Origin: Bryobacteraceae bacterium
Lineage (GTDB): Bacteria > Acidobacteriota > Terriglobia > Bryobacterales > Bryobacteraceae
Reading direction: 5' to 3'
Length of the DNA: 60,323 bases
Assembly (NCBI GenBank): GCA_023511855.1
Contig: JAIMAR010000002.1
Coordinates: 1-60,323, forward strand
The position numbers and the translations under genes were made by a program. Under the pieces are notes generated by a model that was given only the letters and a program-made list of their open reading frames with translations, made no database searches and had not been told where the DNA came from. Positions 47,278 through 58,265 of the stretch are shown here, in pieces; positions within the stretch are counted from its first letter, which is position 1, and every line of letters begins with the position of its first letter.

Positions 47278-47339
47278 CCAAGGGGCTCCCCGCAGCGGCC
47301 CGGTGGTTGATACCCAGCCGCTGCGAAGGAGCCCCTTGG
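47278..47339. repeat. 62-bp nested inverted repeat
   Basis: Perfect 12-bp arms CCAAGGGGCTCC (47278-47289) and GGAGCCCCTTGG (47328-47339) enclose a second inverted pair, GCAGCGGC and GCCGCTGC. The whole can form one long hairpin 39 bases beyond the TonB receptor stop. No T run follows on either strand, so it is either a bidirectional transcript end, an mRNA 3' protector or a small mobile repeat. Confidence 0.7.
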
Positions 47340-47378
47340 TCCAGGAGGTCAGTTTCTCAGCCAGCAGGCGCCAGGCGC

Positions 47379-50300
47379 CTACCAGATGATCTTCGCCGCG
47401 ATTTGAATGTTGCGGGTTCCACTTCCGCTGGTGATGGTTCCGACACTGCCGCTGCTGATGCTGGTGTCGGGGCCGCCCAGATTGAAGTGGTTGAAAGCGC
47501 TGAAGGCCTCGGCGCGCAACTGGAAGTTGTAACGCTGCTCGGGCCCAAAATAGGTGTTCTTCATCAGCGCCAGGTCCGTACTATTGGTCCCGGGAGACCG
47601 CACGTCCGGCAGGGTGCGGGCCACGTTGCCGAGCGTGAAGGCGGCCGGCTGCGAGAAGACCGTGTAGTCGAACCACTTGGCCATGCGTTGATCTTTGCTA
47701 TGGCCGCTGTGGTCGATGAAGGCGCTCCGCCCGTTGTTGTTGGCGCGCTGGCTGACGGTGAAAATGTTGGTGTTGTTGGTCACACCGCCGACGATCAACG
47801 GCAGCCCTGTCTGGAAGGTGGTAATGCCACTCACCTGCCAGCCCTTCACCACGGTGTCGAGCCAGCCCGGGAGATTGCTGAACAAGGCCCGGTTGCGCCC
47901 GAACGGCAGATCGTAGATGTAGCTGATCACCGCCCGCTGCGAAATGTCAAACGAGGACAGCGAACGCTCGAGCTTCCAGTTGTAGATGTCGAGGTGCGTT
48001 CCGGCGATGGTGCCGAGGAAGTTCACAGCCGAGGAGCAGTCGTCGATCAACTTGCTGTTAGTGTATGCGAACAGCAGCGTCAGTCCGTTCTTAAAGCGCT
48101 TGTCCACGCGGACGGTCAGAGCATGGTAGATCGAGTACCCGTTGGGCTTGCGGAACGACTGGAGGCTCGTGTACTGAGGGAAGGGCCGCAGCAATTGACC
48201 CCTGGAGACCTTAGGTTGAGCCAGCGAGCCCGTCGTATACGGGATCTTTCCGTAGAAGGGATTGTCCACCTGGTCCTGTAGAGCCACCCCGAAGGCTTGA
48301 TAGGAGACCGGGAGCTGGTTGTACTGACGCCCCGCTTCCCCGTCAATCAGTCCGATGGAGTGATTGCCCAGATAGCCGATCTCCACCACCATGTCGCCCG
48401 GGAAGGCCCGCTGGAGGCTCAGGTTCCACTGCTGGACGTAAGGGTTCTTGTAGGCATCAAAGAAATCGCCGATCTCTTGTCCGAGATTTGTGCTGGCTCC
48501 GAGAGCGCTGCCGGTGGGCAGGGTGTAGCCATCGGGGAACGGGTTGCGCAGGTAGGTGCGGATCGTCCGCATGTTGTCGAATGTGAAGTAGGCATCGGAA
48601 TTGCTGCTGAAACCGGTCGTGCCGGCCGCGCCTGTCGGCCCTGCTGCCTGCAACGCCGATGGAGCGTACGTGATGCCGTATGCGCCACGCAGCACCATAT
48701 TGCGGGCGAAGTTGTAGGCGAACCCGAAGCGGGGGCCCCAATTGTTGGCGTCCGTGGGGGCCTGATGACGATTGTCGGGAGTCGTAAACTTCACTTGCCC
48801 CCTCAAATTGCCGCAGTTCAGGCACGCCGAGGCGGGGATCACGCCCTGAAGCGGCGAGGGAGCATTGATATCAAAGTAGGAGAGTTGGTTATACCGCTCG
48901 GTCCGCGGCACGTCCACGTCGTAGCGAATGCCGAGATTCAGGGTCAGCTTCGGCGTCACCTTCCAGTCATCCTGGAAATACCCGGCGAAGTATTTGCTTG
49001 CGGAAGCCGCCGAAGGCTCATGCGTGAGACGGCCGCTGGCGGCCAAGCCAAGCAAGAACGAGGCCAGTCCGACGCCCTGGGTGCTGCTGGAGGTGTTGAT
49101 TTCCCGCTGGGTCCAGCCGCGGTTGAACTGATAGAGGCCGGAGGGTCGGCCATATTGGGAGTAGTTTAGAAGGAGCACACGGTACTCGCCGCCCCACTTG
49201 AAGGTATGCCGGCTGGTGATCTTGCTCATGCTGCCGGTAAGGGAGTGGTTCATTGGATAATTGAACATTCGCGTGTAGCCGGGCTGTCCCAGGCGGGTCA
49301 GCGTGAGGTTACTGCTCAGTTCGACACCCGGAAACTCCAGGCCGCGCTGCGCGGCGATCTTCATATATTCGGGGCTGAAGCCGAGTTTAGTCAGATCGAT
49401 GCCGTTGGAGAAGGGCACGCGCTCATAGGCGTACCGGCTGAAGGCGTAGCGCAAGTTAGCGATCAGCCTGGGACTGAGAGTGTAGGTGTGGTCCATGGAG
49501 ACCTGCACTCTGCGCTCCGTCGATGGCCCATCGCCAATGGAACTCCCCAGCGTGCCAAAGCCGTTGAACGGGGTGTTTTTGCTTCCGGCAAACGACAGCC
49601 GGAGCCACATGCGCCACTGCTCCGTCCAGTTATGATCCCAGCGCGTGTTTTGCCGCCAACCGTCATTCTTGGCCGGCCCGCTGTTGATGAAGTTGTCCTG
49701 CTGGGTGTAGACGTTGCGCGGCGGGAAGTTCGGCGTGGGCCAATAGGCGGCCAACTTTTGGGCAACCGGATCGATCCGGCTCGGGGGAATCCGGTTGTTC
49801 ATGAACGGATCGCGGATCCACTTGGTCGGATCGTTGGGATCTTGCCGCACCGTAGTCGGATCGTAGATCGTGATCAACGTAGTTCCGCTGCTGTTGCGCA
49901 AATTGGAGAAGTCGCCGGCCAGCCACTCGGGCAGCGGGACGGTGGCCGTGGCGTTCGATGTGTTGCGGTTGATCGTCCCTTCATAGTCCGTGAAGAAGAA
50001 CGACTTGTTGCGCCCGTCGAACAGGCCGGGAATGTAGACCGGTCCGCCCACGGTGTAGCCGAACTGGTTGATCTTCGCGCCGCTGCGCTTGCGGCCCTGC
50101 CGATTGTTGATGAAACCATTGGCGTTGAGCACGGGGTTGCGCAGGAATTCAAAGGCCGTGCCGTGGAATTCGTTGGTGCCCGACTTGGTCACCACGTTGA
50201 TCACGCCGCCCGAGAACCGACCATACTCAGCCTGAAGGGAGTTGACTTGGACGCTGAACTCCTGCACGGCGTCCACCTGCGGGTCGTAGACGCGGGTGTT

Positions 50301-50891
50301 GATTCCGACGTTGTTCTCCGGGGCGATGTTGGTGGCGCCATCGATCTGGATCTCGCTGGTGGCGTTGCGGCCGCCACCCATGCCCGGCGTGGCCCCGCCG
50401 CCCGTCGGATTGACGCCCGGCGTCAGGTTGGCCAGCGCGATGACGTTCCGGCCGAGCAGCGGCAGATCCATGATCCGCTTGGTGTCCACAACCTGTCCCA
50501 TGGAGGAGGTGTTGACGTCCACCACCGGCGGCGCCGCCTCCACGCGGATCTCCTGGGTGACCGCGCCGACCGACAAGGTCAAATCCACCGTGCGGTTTTG
50601 AGCCACGTCGAGACGAACGTTCTCCTGGCGCAAAGTCTGAAAACCGGGCTTCTCAACCGTGATCCGGTAATTGCCCGGCAAGAGAAACGGCTGTAGGTAG
50701 CGTCCCGTCGCGTCCGTGTTCAGCGTGCGGGACTCTCCCGTATCGGTGTTTGTGATCCTGATTTTCGCGTCTGGCACCACCGCTCCGGTGGGGTCTTTAA
50801 TCGTCCCCTGGAGCGTGCCGGTGGGCGTTTGCGCCCAAAGCGCGCCGAGCGACACGGCCAGCGCGAGTGTTAAAAGCAAAAGTCTTTGCAT
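47379..50891 (-). CDS. Oar-like TonB-dependent outer-membrane receptor
   Basis: A 1,170-residue outer-membrane receptor. Signal peptide MQRLLLLTLALAVSLGALWAQ, an N-terminal carboxypeptidase-regulatory-like beta domain (about 25-105: GTLQGTIKDPTGAVVPDAKI, TDATGRYLQPFLLPGNYRI), a plug (about 110-240: VDTKRIMDLPLLGRNVIAL, QAEYGRFSGGVINVVTKSG) and a long beta barrel ending RNIQIAAKIIW. This is the Oar/SusC-like architecture abundant in acidobacteria for uptake of oligosaccharides or other large substrates. A ribosome site AGGGGG precedes ATG 50891, with a consensus promoter at 50933-50961. No SusD partner is seen. Position next to secreted hydrolases suggests a sugar-derived substrate. Confidence 0.95.
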   Translation of the reverse strand: MQRLLLLTLALAVSLGALWAQTPTGTLQGTIKDPTGAVVPDAKIRITNTDTGESRTLNTDATGRYLQPFLLPGNYRITVEKPGFQTLRQENVRLDVAQNRTVDLTLSVGAVTQEIRVEAAPPVVDVNTSSMGQVVDTKRIMDLPLLGRNVIALANLTPGVNPTGGGATPGMGGGRNATSEIQIDGATNIAPENNVGINTRVYDPQVDAVQEFSVQVNSLQAEYGRFSGGVINVVTKSGTNEFHGTAFEFLRNPVLNANGFINNRQGRKRSGAKINQFGYTVGGPVYIPGLFDGRNKSFFFTDYEGTINRNTSNATATVPLPEWLAGDFSNLRNSSGTTLITIYDPTTVRQDPNDPTKWIRDPFMNNRIPPSRIDPVAQKLAAYWPTPNFPPRNVYTQQDNFINSGPAKNDGWRQNTRWDHNWTEQWRMWLRLSFAGSKNTPFNGFGTLGSSIGDGPSTERRVQVSMDHTYTLSPRLIANLRYAFSRYAYERVPFSNGIDLTKLGFSPEYMKIAAQRGLEFPGVELSSNLTLTRLGQPGYTRMFNYPMNHSLTGSMSKITSRHTFKWGGEYRVLLLNYSQYGRPSGLYQFNRGWTQREINTSSSTQGVGLASFLLGLAASGRLTHEPSAASASKYFAGYFQDDWKVTPKLTLNLGIRYDVDVPRTERYNQLSYFDINAPSPLQGVIPASACLNCGNLRGQVKFTTPDNRHQAPTDANNWGPRFGFAYNFARNMVLRGAYGITYAPSALQAAGPTGAAGTTGFSSNSDAYFTFDNMRTIRTYLRNPFPDGYTLPTGSALGASTNLGQEIGDFFDAYKNPYVQQWNLSLQRAFPGDMVVEIGYLGNHSIGLIDGEAGRQYNQLPVSYQAFGVALQDQVDNPFYGKIPYTTGSLAQPKVSRGQLLRPFPQYTSLQSFRKPNGYSIYHALTVRVDKRFKNGLTLLFAYTNSKLIDDCSSAVNFLGTIAGTHLDIYNWKLERSLSSFDISQRAVISYIYDLPFGRNRALFSNLPGWLDTVVKGWQVSGITTFQTGLPLIVGGVTNNTNIFTVSQRANNNGRSAFIDHSGHSKDQRMAKWFDYTVFSQPAAFTLGNVARTLPDVRSPGTNSTDLALMKNTYFGPEQRYNFQLRAEAFSAFNHFNLGGPDTSISSGSVGTITSGSGTRNIQIAAKIIW

Positions 50892-50928
50892 GGTTGAACC
50901 CCCTTGCTTACGGTTGTTGATGCAACAA

Positions 50929-50961
50929 TGACATTATAGTAACATGTCAGTACCATGTCAA
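50929..50961 (-). promoter_or_regulatory. Consensus sigma-70 promoter with overlapping operator, TonB receptor gene
   Basis: On the minus strand TTGACA (50956-50961), exactly 17 bases, TATAAT (50933-50938): a perfect consensus, 42 bases before the start. Two copies of CATGTCA on the plus strand (50943-50949, 50954-50960) lie in the spacer and -35, and an inverted pair TGACAT/ATGTCA (50929-50934, 50944-50949) straddles the -10. This strong promoter therefore looks repressor-controlled. Confidence 0.75.
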
Positions 50962-51192
50962 CTCTTCCCGGCCGGCCGTCCGCATCGTGCCCGGAGCTCT
51001 TAGTGGCCTGCCCTGCCAACCACCAGGGGCGTCGCCCCGGGGCCGCCCGCCCAGCGGGTGGTCTGGCGTCCTGCACGAGAGCCTGGCGCAAACCGTTCGC
51101 ATTTCCGGCAATCGGCAAGGGCGCGGTGCGGGAAGGGCAGGCGCGCGGCGGGCAACCGGCGGCGATCGGGCGACAATGAACTGAGACACAAC
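50962..51192. other. Intergenic region, no feature recognised
   Basis: Very GC-rich sequence between the divergent TonB receptor and oxidoreductase genes. Apart from the receptor promoter at its left edge, no gene, repeat or clear promoter for the oxidoreductase was recognised. Confidence 0.5.
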
Positions 51193-52212
51193 ATGAGCGC
51201 ACAAGAACCATACGAACGCAGGCCTCTTCGCGGCGCACTGTTCGGCTGCGGGATGATCTCGGAGTACCATCTCCGCGCCTGGGCCCGCATCCCCGAAGTG
51301 CAGATCGTCGCGCTGGGCAACCGGACCGTGGAGAAGGCGGAGCGACGACGCCGGGAGTTCTGCCCAGGGGCGGCGGTTTACGGATCCCTGACCGAGCTGC
51401 TGGAGCGCGAGCGACCGGATTTGGTCGATATTCTGTCAGCCCCGGAGGCGCACGAGGAGCACTGCCGGCAAGCGGCGGAAGCGGGCGCAGCGGTGATCTG
51501 CCAAAAGCCGCTGGCGGCGGATTGGGATGCGGCGTTGCGAGTGGCTGAGGTGCTCTCGGCCCCGGGCGTGGTTGCCGCGGTGCATGAGAACCACCGGTAC
51601 CGTCCGTGGTTCCGACGCGTGCTGGAGGCCCACCGCAGCGGTCTGCTGGGGCGAGTGCGGTTCCTGCGCATCGAGCATTTCAATGCCACCTCGCCGGCGG
51701 AGCCGTACAAGCTCACCTCGCCGACCGGCGTGTGGCTCGAGTACGGCAGTCATCTGGTGGACATGATGCGCGCGCTGCTGGGCGAGCCGACCAGGGTGTT
51801 GGCGCAGGGCTATCGCGTGAGCCGGTCGATTGCGGGCGAGAGTTTGGTGGCCGCGCAGTACCAATTGGACGGCGCTACGGCGAGCATCGAGGTGGGTTGG
51901 AAGGAGTCGGCGCTCACGCAGGGCAGCTTGCTGGCGATCGGCGATGAGGGAGAGGCATGGTTTGAAGGGACGATGACTCGGTGCGGCGCAACCCGCTTCC
52001 GCCTGGTTCACCGGCAGTCCGTCGTGCTGGATGAGACGCGCGACGCCATGGCCGACTACAACGAAAGCTTCTACCTTCTGGAACGCGAGTTCATCGACGC
52101 ACTGAAGGGCGCGGCCACGATTACCCAAACGCCGGCGGAGCACCTGGCCACGCTGCGCGCCGTGTTCGCGGCCTACCGCTCGATGGAGTCCGGCACGCTT
52201 GTACCGGTGTAA
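51193..52212 (+). CDS. Gfo/Idh/MocA-family NAD(P)-dependent oxidoreductase
   Basis: A 339-residue dehydrogenase. The Rossmann start RGALFGCGMISEYHLRAW holds the GxGxxxxxH motif, followed by AVICQKPLAADWDAA, where the EKP-type motif reads QKP, with the catalytic Lys retained. The C-terminal half has YGSHLVDMMRALLG, giving the usual GxHxxD. Family members oxidise hydroxyls of sugars, inositols or trans-dihydrodiols. Start ATG 51193 is chosen because upstream in-frame codons are low-complexity and Arg/Ala-rich. Divergent from the TonB receptor, so it probably belongs to the same sugar-use locus. Confidence 0.9.
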   Translation: MSAQEPYERRPLRGALFGCGMISEYHLRAWARIPEVQIVALGNRTVEKAERRRREFCPGAAVYGSLTELLERERPDLVDILSAPEAHEEHCRQAAEAGAAVICQKPLAADWDAALRVAEVLSAPGVVAAVHENHRYRPWFRRVLEAHRSGLLGRVRFLRIEHFNATSPAEPYKLTSPTGVWLEYGSHLVDMMRALLGEPTRVLAQGYRVSRSIAGESLVAAQYQLDGATASIEVGWKESALTQGSLLAIGDEGEAWFEGTMTRCGATRFRLVHRQSVVLDETRDAMADYNESFYLLEREFIDALKGAATITQTPAEHLATLRAVFAAYRSMESGTLVPV

Positions 52213-52434
52213 CGTCTCCCCAGGTCAAAACCCGCTGCGCCGCGCCGCATGGCTTCAGCGTTCGGCCGCACTGGCGGGATCGCCCGTTGGGTGCGCTCCC
52301 CGGTACGGCTTTCCTTAGCCTTTGCACCCGTCTGCCGGGGCTAGGGTGCATCGCTATGGACTCAGGCTAAGACCGACGCCGGGCATGGGATCCCGGTGAA
52401 GGGCTGGGATAGGCAGGTAAACGATTGAAAAATC
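52213..52434. ncRNA. Candidate structured RNA with H-type pseudoknot potential
   Basis: GGGTGC (52289-52294) can pair with GCACCC (52324-52329), and CCCCGG (52298-52303) with CCGGGG (52335-52340), interlocked as a pseudoknot around a GGCT-6-AGCC hairpin (52307-52320). A second GGGTGC at 52344-52349 offers an alternative partner for GCACCC. No known RNA family was recognised and the strand is not settled. No protein-coding gene is seen between the oxidoreductase and tRNA-Gly. Confidence 0.3.
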
Positions 52435-52510
<76 letters not shown>

Positions 52511-52840
52511 CCTGCCTACACCGTATTCTCGCTCCATTCGCGGCCGACTGTCAAATGCCTTGCGGCAACAAAGCTGAGAACTTTTGTTTGGGAGGCTAAC
52601 CCGCTTTTCACAGGACTGTCACACAATGTTTTTACGGCTTGTATCCCATTGACCAGAGAGGAGAAATTTTTGTTCCTTAGAGGGGATCCTTTGGAGCTCT
52701 TTGTGTGCTAGACTGTGATCCGTTCGATCCTGTGCGGTCGACAGAACGCTTTAACCAAGCGGTCCAACCCGAGAAAACCTGAGGTCCATGTAAGATTTCC
52801 TCAGGGTGTGGAAAGCCTGTGGAAAACGAAAGGATCTAGT
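52511..52840. promoter_or_regulatory. dnaA upstream region, possible oriC part
   Basis: This gene-free 330-base stretch before dnaA is less GC-rich than its surroundings and contains T-rich patches (around 52628-52634 and 52665-52674). Two DnaA-box-like 9-mers, TGTGGAAAG (52807-52815) and TGTGGAAAA (52818-52826), lie just before the start; the second differs from TGTGGATAA at one position. TGC-TAGACT (52706-52714) could be an extended -10 for dnaA. Further DnaA-box-like sites lie after dnaA. Origin function is inferred from position and motifs. Confidence 0.5.
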
Positions 52841-54166
52841 GTGTCCACTGATTCTTTGAACCTTTGGGAGGAGATCAAGTCCCAGCTCAAGACCCGCCTC
52901 AATCCGGAGAGCTACCAGAACTGGCTGGCCAAGACCTCGTTCCTGCGCCTCGAAGATGGCGTCCTATTCGTCGCCGTGCCCGATCAGGCCACACGGGATT
53001 GGATGCAGGAGGAATACGCCGAGCTGATTCACCAAGCGGTCCAGTCTCGTTCCCTGCCCATTCAAAGGATCGTCTATGAGTTGCCGCCGGCCGCACTCCC
53101 ACAACCAAGGGAGGCGCCGGACAACGGGGACTCGCACCTTTGGCTTACCGGCGCCTCCTTAAATCCCAAATTCACCTTCGACAACTTTGTCGTCGGCCCA
53201 TGCAACCAGCTGGCCCACGCCGCTGCTAAAGCCGTCGCCACCAACACCTCGCGCAGCTACAACCCGCTGTTCATCTACGGGGGCGCTGGTCTCGGCAAGA
53301 CTCACCTGATGCACGCCATCGGGCACGCCTTGCTGGCCAGAACCAACGGGACTCGCGTGGTCTACACCTCGAGCGAGCGCTTCATGAACGAGCTCATTCA
53401 ATGCATCAGCCAGCAGCGCATGCCCTACTTCCACCAACGCTACCGCCGCGCGGACGTGCTGCTCGTCGATGACATCCACATCATCGCAGGAAAGGAACGG
53501 ACCCAGGAAGAGTTCTTCCACACGTTCAACGAACTGTACGACCATCAGAAGCAGATCGTCATCAGCAGCGACAGCCCGCCCAAAGACATCCCTGGACTCG
53601 TGGAACGGCTCCGGTCCCGCTTCGAGTGGGGTCTAATGGTTGATCTCCAGCCCCCTGACCTCGAGACCAAAATGGCGATTCTGGACCGCAAGGCGGACTC
53701 GGAAGGCGTACGGCTGCCCGACGAAGTGCGCGTCTTTATCGCCACCAAGACCAAGTCCAGCGTGCGAGAGTTGGAAGGCGCCCTAATAAAAGTGATCGCA
53801 TACGCCTCCGTGAACAACCTGCCGATCAACCTCGACGTCGCCAAGCATTGCCTCCGTCACCTCTTCTACCCAGCCGAAAAGCGCATCACCATCGAGAGCG
53901 TCCAAAAACTGGTCGCCGACCACTACGGCATTCCGGTCGCGCAGCTCAAACAAAAAAGCAACAGCAGGCGCATTACCGAACCCCGCCAAGTGGCTATGTA
54001 CATCGCCAAGGAGGTCACCGGCTCCTCCTTGCCGGAAATCGGCCGCGCCTTCGGCGGCAAGCACCATACCACGGTCCTGCATTCCATCCAAAAGATCGAG
54101 GCCTGGTGCCAGCGCGACCCTGAATTCAACAGGATTATCCAGAAGCTAATCGACTCATTCTCTTGA
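52841..54166 (+). CDS. dnaA: Chromosomal replication initiator DnaA
   Basis: A 441-residue DnaA from GTG 52841 (STDSLNLWEEIKSQLKTRL), with AAAGGA upstream; longer in-frame readings would cover the DnaA-box-like sites. Domain I (1-75) is followed by a short linker. AAA+ domain III has Walker A GGAGLGKT (147-154), Walker B LLVDD (207-211) and the Arg-finger region LRSRFEWGL. Domain IV carries the box-binding signature GGKHHTTV (405-412), in which His replaces the common Asp (GGRDHTTV). It unwinds oriC and also regulates genes. It is followed by dnaN and gyrB in the same direction. Confidence 0.97.
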   Translation: MSTDSLNLWEEIKSQLKTRLNPESYQNWLAKTSFLRLEDGVLFVAVPDQATRDWMQEEYAELIHQAVQSRSLPIQRIVYELPPAALPQPREAPDNGDSHLWLTGASLNPKFTFDNFVVGPCNQLAHAAAKAVATNTSRSYNPLFIYGGAGLGKTHLMHAIGHALLARTNGTRVVYTSSERFMNELIQCISQQRMPYFHQRYRRADVLLVDDIHIIAGKERTQEEFFHTFNELYDHQKQIVISSDSPPKDIPGLVERLRSRFEWGLMVDLQPPDLETKMAILDRKADSEGVRLPDEVRVFIATKTKSSVRELEGALIKVIAYASVNNLPINLDVAKHCLRHLFYPAEKRITIESVQKLVADHYGIPVAQLKQKSNSRRITEPRQVAMYIAKEVTGSSLPEIGRAFGGKHHTTVLHSIQKIEAWCQRDPEFNRIIQKLIDSFS

Positions 54167-54403
54167 TCTTATGCCGATTTCCACAGGCCATGCCTGCAAG
54201 CTCCGAGGAAAGCTGTGGACGATGCTGCGGCTCGAAGATTTTGCCCGCGGAAGCTCTGCGCTTCCCACATCGCTGTGGGACAAGAAGGGCTAGAATTTTG
54301 TATAATTTAGAAGGAATTCAACATTTCAACAGCGCCTATGAATACGACTCCGGAACAGATTCTTTAAACCACCTCAAGACAGAACAATGGGAGAACCCTG
54401 GCG
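54167..54403. promoter_or_regulatory. dnaA-dnaN intergenic region with DnaA-box-like sites and dnaN -10
   Basis: DnaA-box-like sequences ATTTCCACA (54177-54185) and TGTGGACGA (54214-54222) occur in this 237-base gap. A perfect TATAAT (54301-54306) in an AT-rich patch is the likely dnaN -10; no good -35 accompanies it. In many bacteria this gap holds the unwinding part of oriC. Confidence 0.5.
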
Positions 54404-55519
54404 ATGGAATTCACCGTAAGCAAAGCAGACTTGGCGCGGGAACTCAGCCTCTCGCAGGCTATCGTAGAAAAGAAAACCACTATTCCCATCCTCTCGAACA
54501 TCCTCTTTCAGGCAGACGGGGATCACGTCGTGCTCACGGCGACGGACCTGGAGCTCGGCCTTCAGTCCACCTGCCCTGCACGCGTACAAAAGGCCGGGTC
54601 GGGAACCATCCCGGCTAAGCGGCTGCTGGAGTACGTCGCTTTGCTCCCAGAGGCGGATATCCACGTCAAGTTCCTCGAGAACCAGTGGGCGAGCCTGGTT
54701 TGCGGCCGCTCACGCACGCGCATCGCCGGCATCTCAGCCGAAAACTATCCTGAACTTCCGGCTATGCCGGAGCCCGTGGCTGAATTTCCGCTTTTGACCC
54801 TTGCGGCCCTGATCAACCGCACAAGCTTCGCCATTTCACTGGAGGACTCCCGGTTCAGTCTGGGCGGCGCGCTGTTGATCGTCAAGGAGCAGAGCCTGGC
54901 GATGGTTTCCACTGACGGGCATCGCTTGGCCTACGCCGAGTCGGCCGGACACTTGCCTGGCTTGCGTGGGTCCTATCGCGCTTTGGTGCCACGCAAAGCC
55001 ATGGACGAGCTTCGCAAGCTGGCGCAGGATGCGGATCCGGAGGTTATGGTCCGTTTTGCGGGGGACGAGAATCATCTGTTTTTCCAGACTGGCGGGCGGC
55101 TGTTTGTCAGCCGCAGGCTCTCTGGGAATTTTCCGGATTTCGAACGTGTCCTTCCCAAGGAACATCCCTACTCGGTTACCTTGTCCCGGGAGGATTTCCG
55201 GAACGCCGTGCAGCGCGTGCAGGTCTTCTCCGACGAACGTTCGCGCGCAGTCCGCTTGCAGGTAGGACCGGGCGAGCTGAAGATCCATTCCTCTCTCTCA
55301 GAAGCGGGCGAAAGCGAAGAGAGCATCCCTGCGGAGTATGAGGGGCCAACGGTCGAGCTGACCTTCAATGCTCACTACCTCACGGACTTCCTTCGGGCCG
55401 TGAGCAACGAGAAAGTGGCCTTCCAGTTCCGGGACCGCGAGGCGGCCGGCGAGTTTAATCCGAGCGGGGAACCTGCGGATTTTCTCTACCGCTACATTGT
55501 GATGCCGATGCGCGTTTGA
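54404..55519 (+). CDS. dnaN: DNA polymerase III beta sliding clamp
   Basis: A 371-residue beta clamp of normal length with three repeated clamp domains. Typical stretches: EFTVSKADLARELSLSQAIVEKKTTIPILSNI (family N-terminus, abbreviated), FAISLEDSRFSLGGALL, VSTDGHRLAYAES, LVPRKAMDELRKL, and the C-terminal YRYIVMPMRV (the partner-binding pocket end M-P-M-R). It encircles DNA and tethers DnaE, also encoded in this window. Ribosome site GGGAG precedes the ATG. gyrB follows after 54 bases, without the recF gene usually found between them. Confidence 0.97.
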   Translation: MEFTVSKADLARELSLSQAIVEKKTTIPILSNILFQADGDHVVLTATDLELGLQSTCPARVQKAGSGTIPAKRLLEYVALLPEADIHVKFLENQWASLVCGRSRTRIAGISAENYPELPAMPEPVAEFPLLTLAALINRTSFAISLEDSRFSLGGALLIVKEQSLAMVSTDGHRLAYAESAGHLPGLRGSYRALVPRKAMDELRKLAQDADPEVMVRFAGDENHLFFQTGGRLFVSRRLSGNFPDFERVLPKEHPYSVTLSREDFRNAVQRVQVFSDERSRAVRLQVGPGELKIHSSLSEAGESEESIPAEYEGPTVELTFNAHYLTDFLRAVSNEKVAFQFRDREAAGEFNPSGEPADFLYRYIVMPMRV

Positions 55520-55570
55520 AGCGAAGGTTTCGCGCGGTGTTTCGGCGGGAAGAGATTTGGGACCTACTGA

Positions 55571-58045
<2,475 letters not shown>

Positions 58046-58265
58046 GGCGTTCCGAAGCCCCTCCGCTCCCTTGGGGGTGAACAGGCCCGCCATCCCGCCA
58101 CAACCCCAAAGGGCTGGCCATGGCCAAAGGGTTTGCTGCGGCGATACAATCAAGGCGACCGGCGGCGCAGGACAGCTTGGGCGACCGGCCGTATTGAAAT
58201 CAGTTCCAGACGGCTCGTGTCATAGGTCGGCGGGAGGCTCGGGCGGATCATGGCGCCGCTGGGGG

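Noticed and set aside
49206-50696. 496-codon open frame opposite the TonB receptor
   Set aside because: Shadow of the receptor gene in GC-rich DNA; no domain or ribosome site.
52289-52340. HDV-like self-cleaving ribozyme
   Set aside because: The order of paired segments resembles HDV (P1, P2, P3, P1', P2'), but only five bases lie between P1' and P2', leaving no room for P1.1, P4 and the catalytic C.
52715-52840. Longer DnaA reading from 52715
   Set aside because: The added residues do not resemble DnaA domain I and would cover the DnaA-box-like region; GTG 52841 has a ribosome site and the correct N-terminus.
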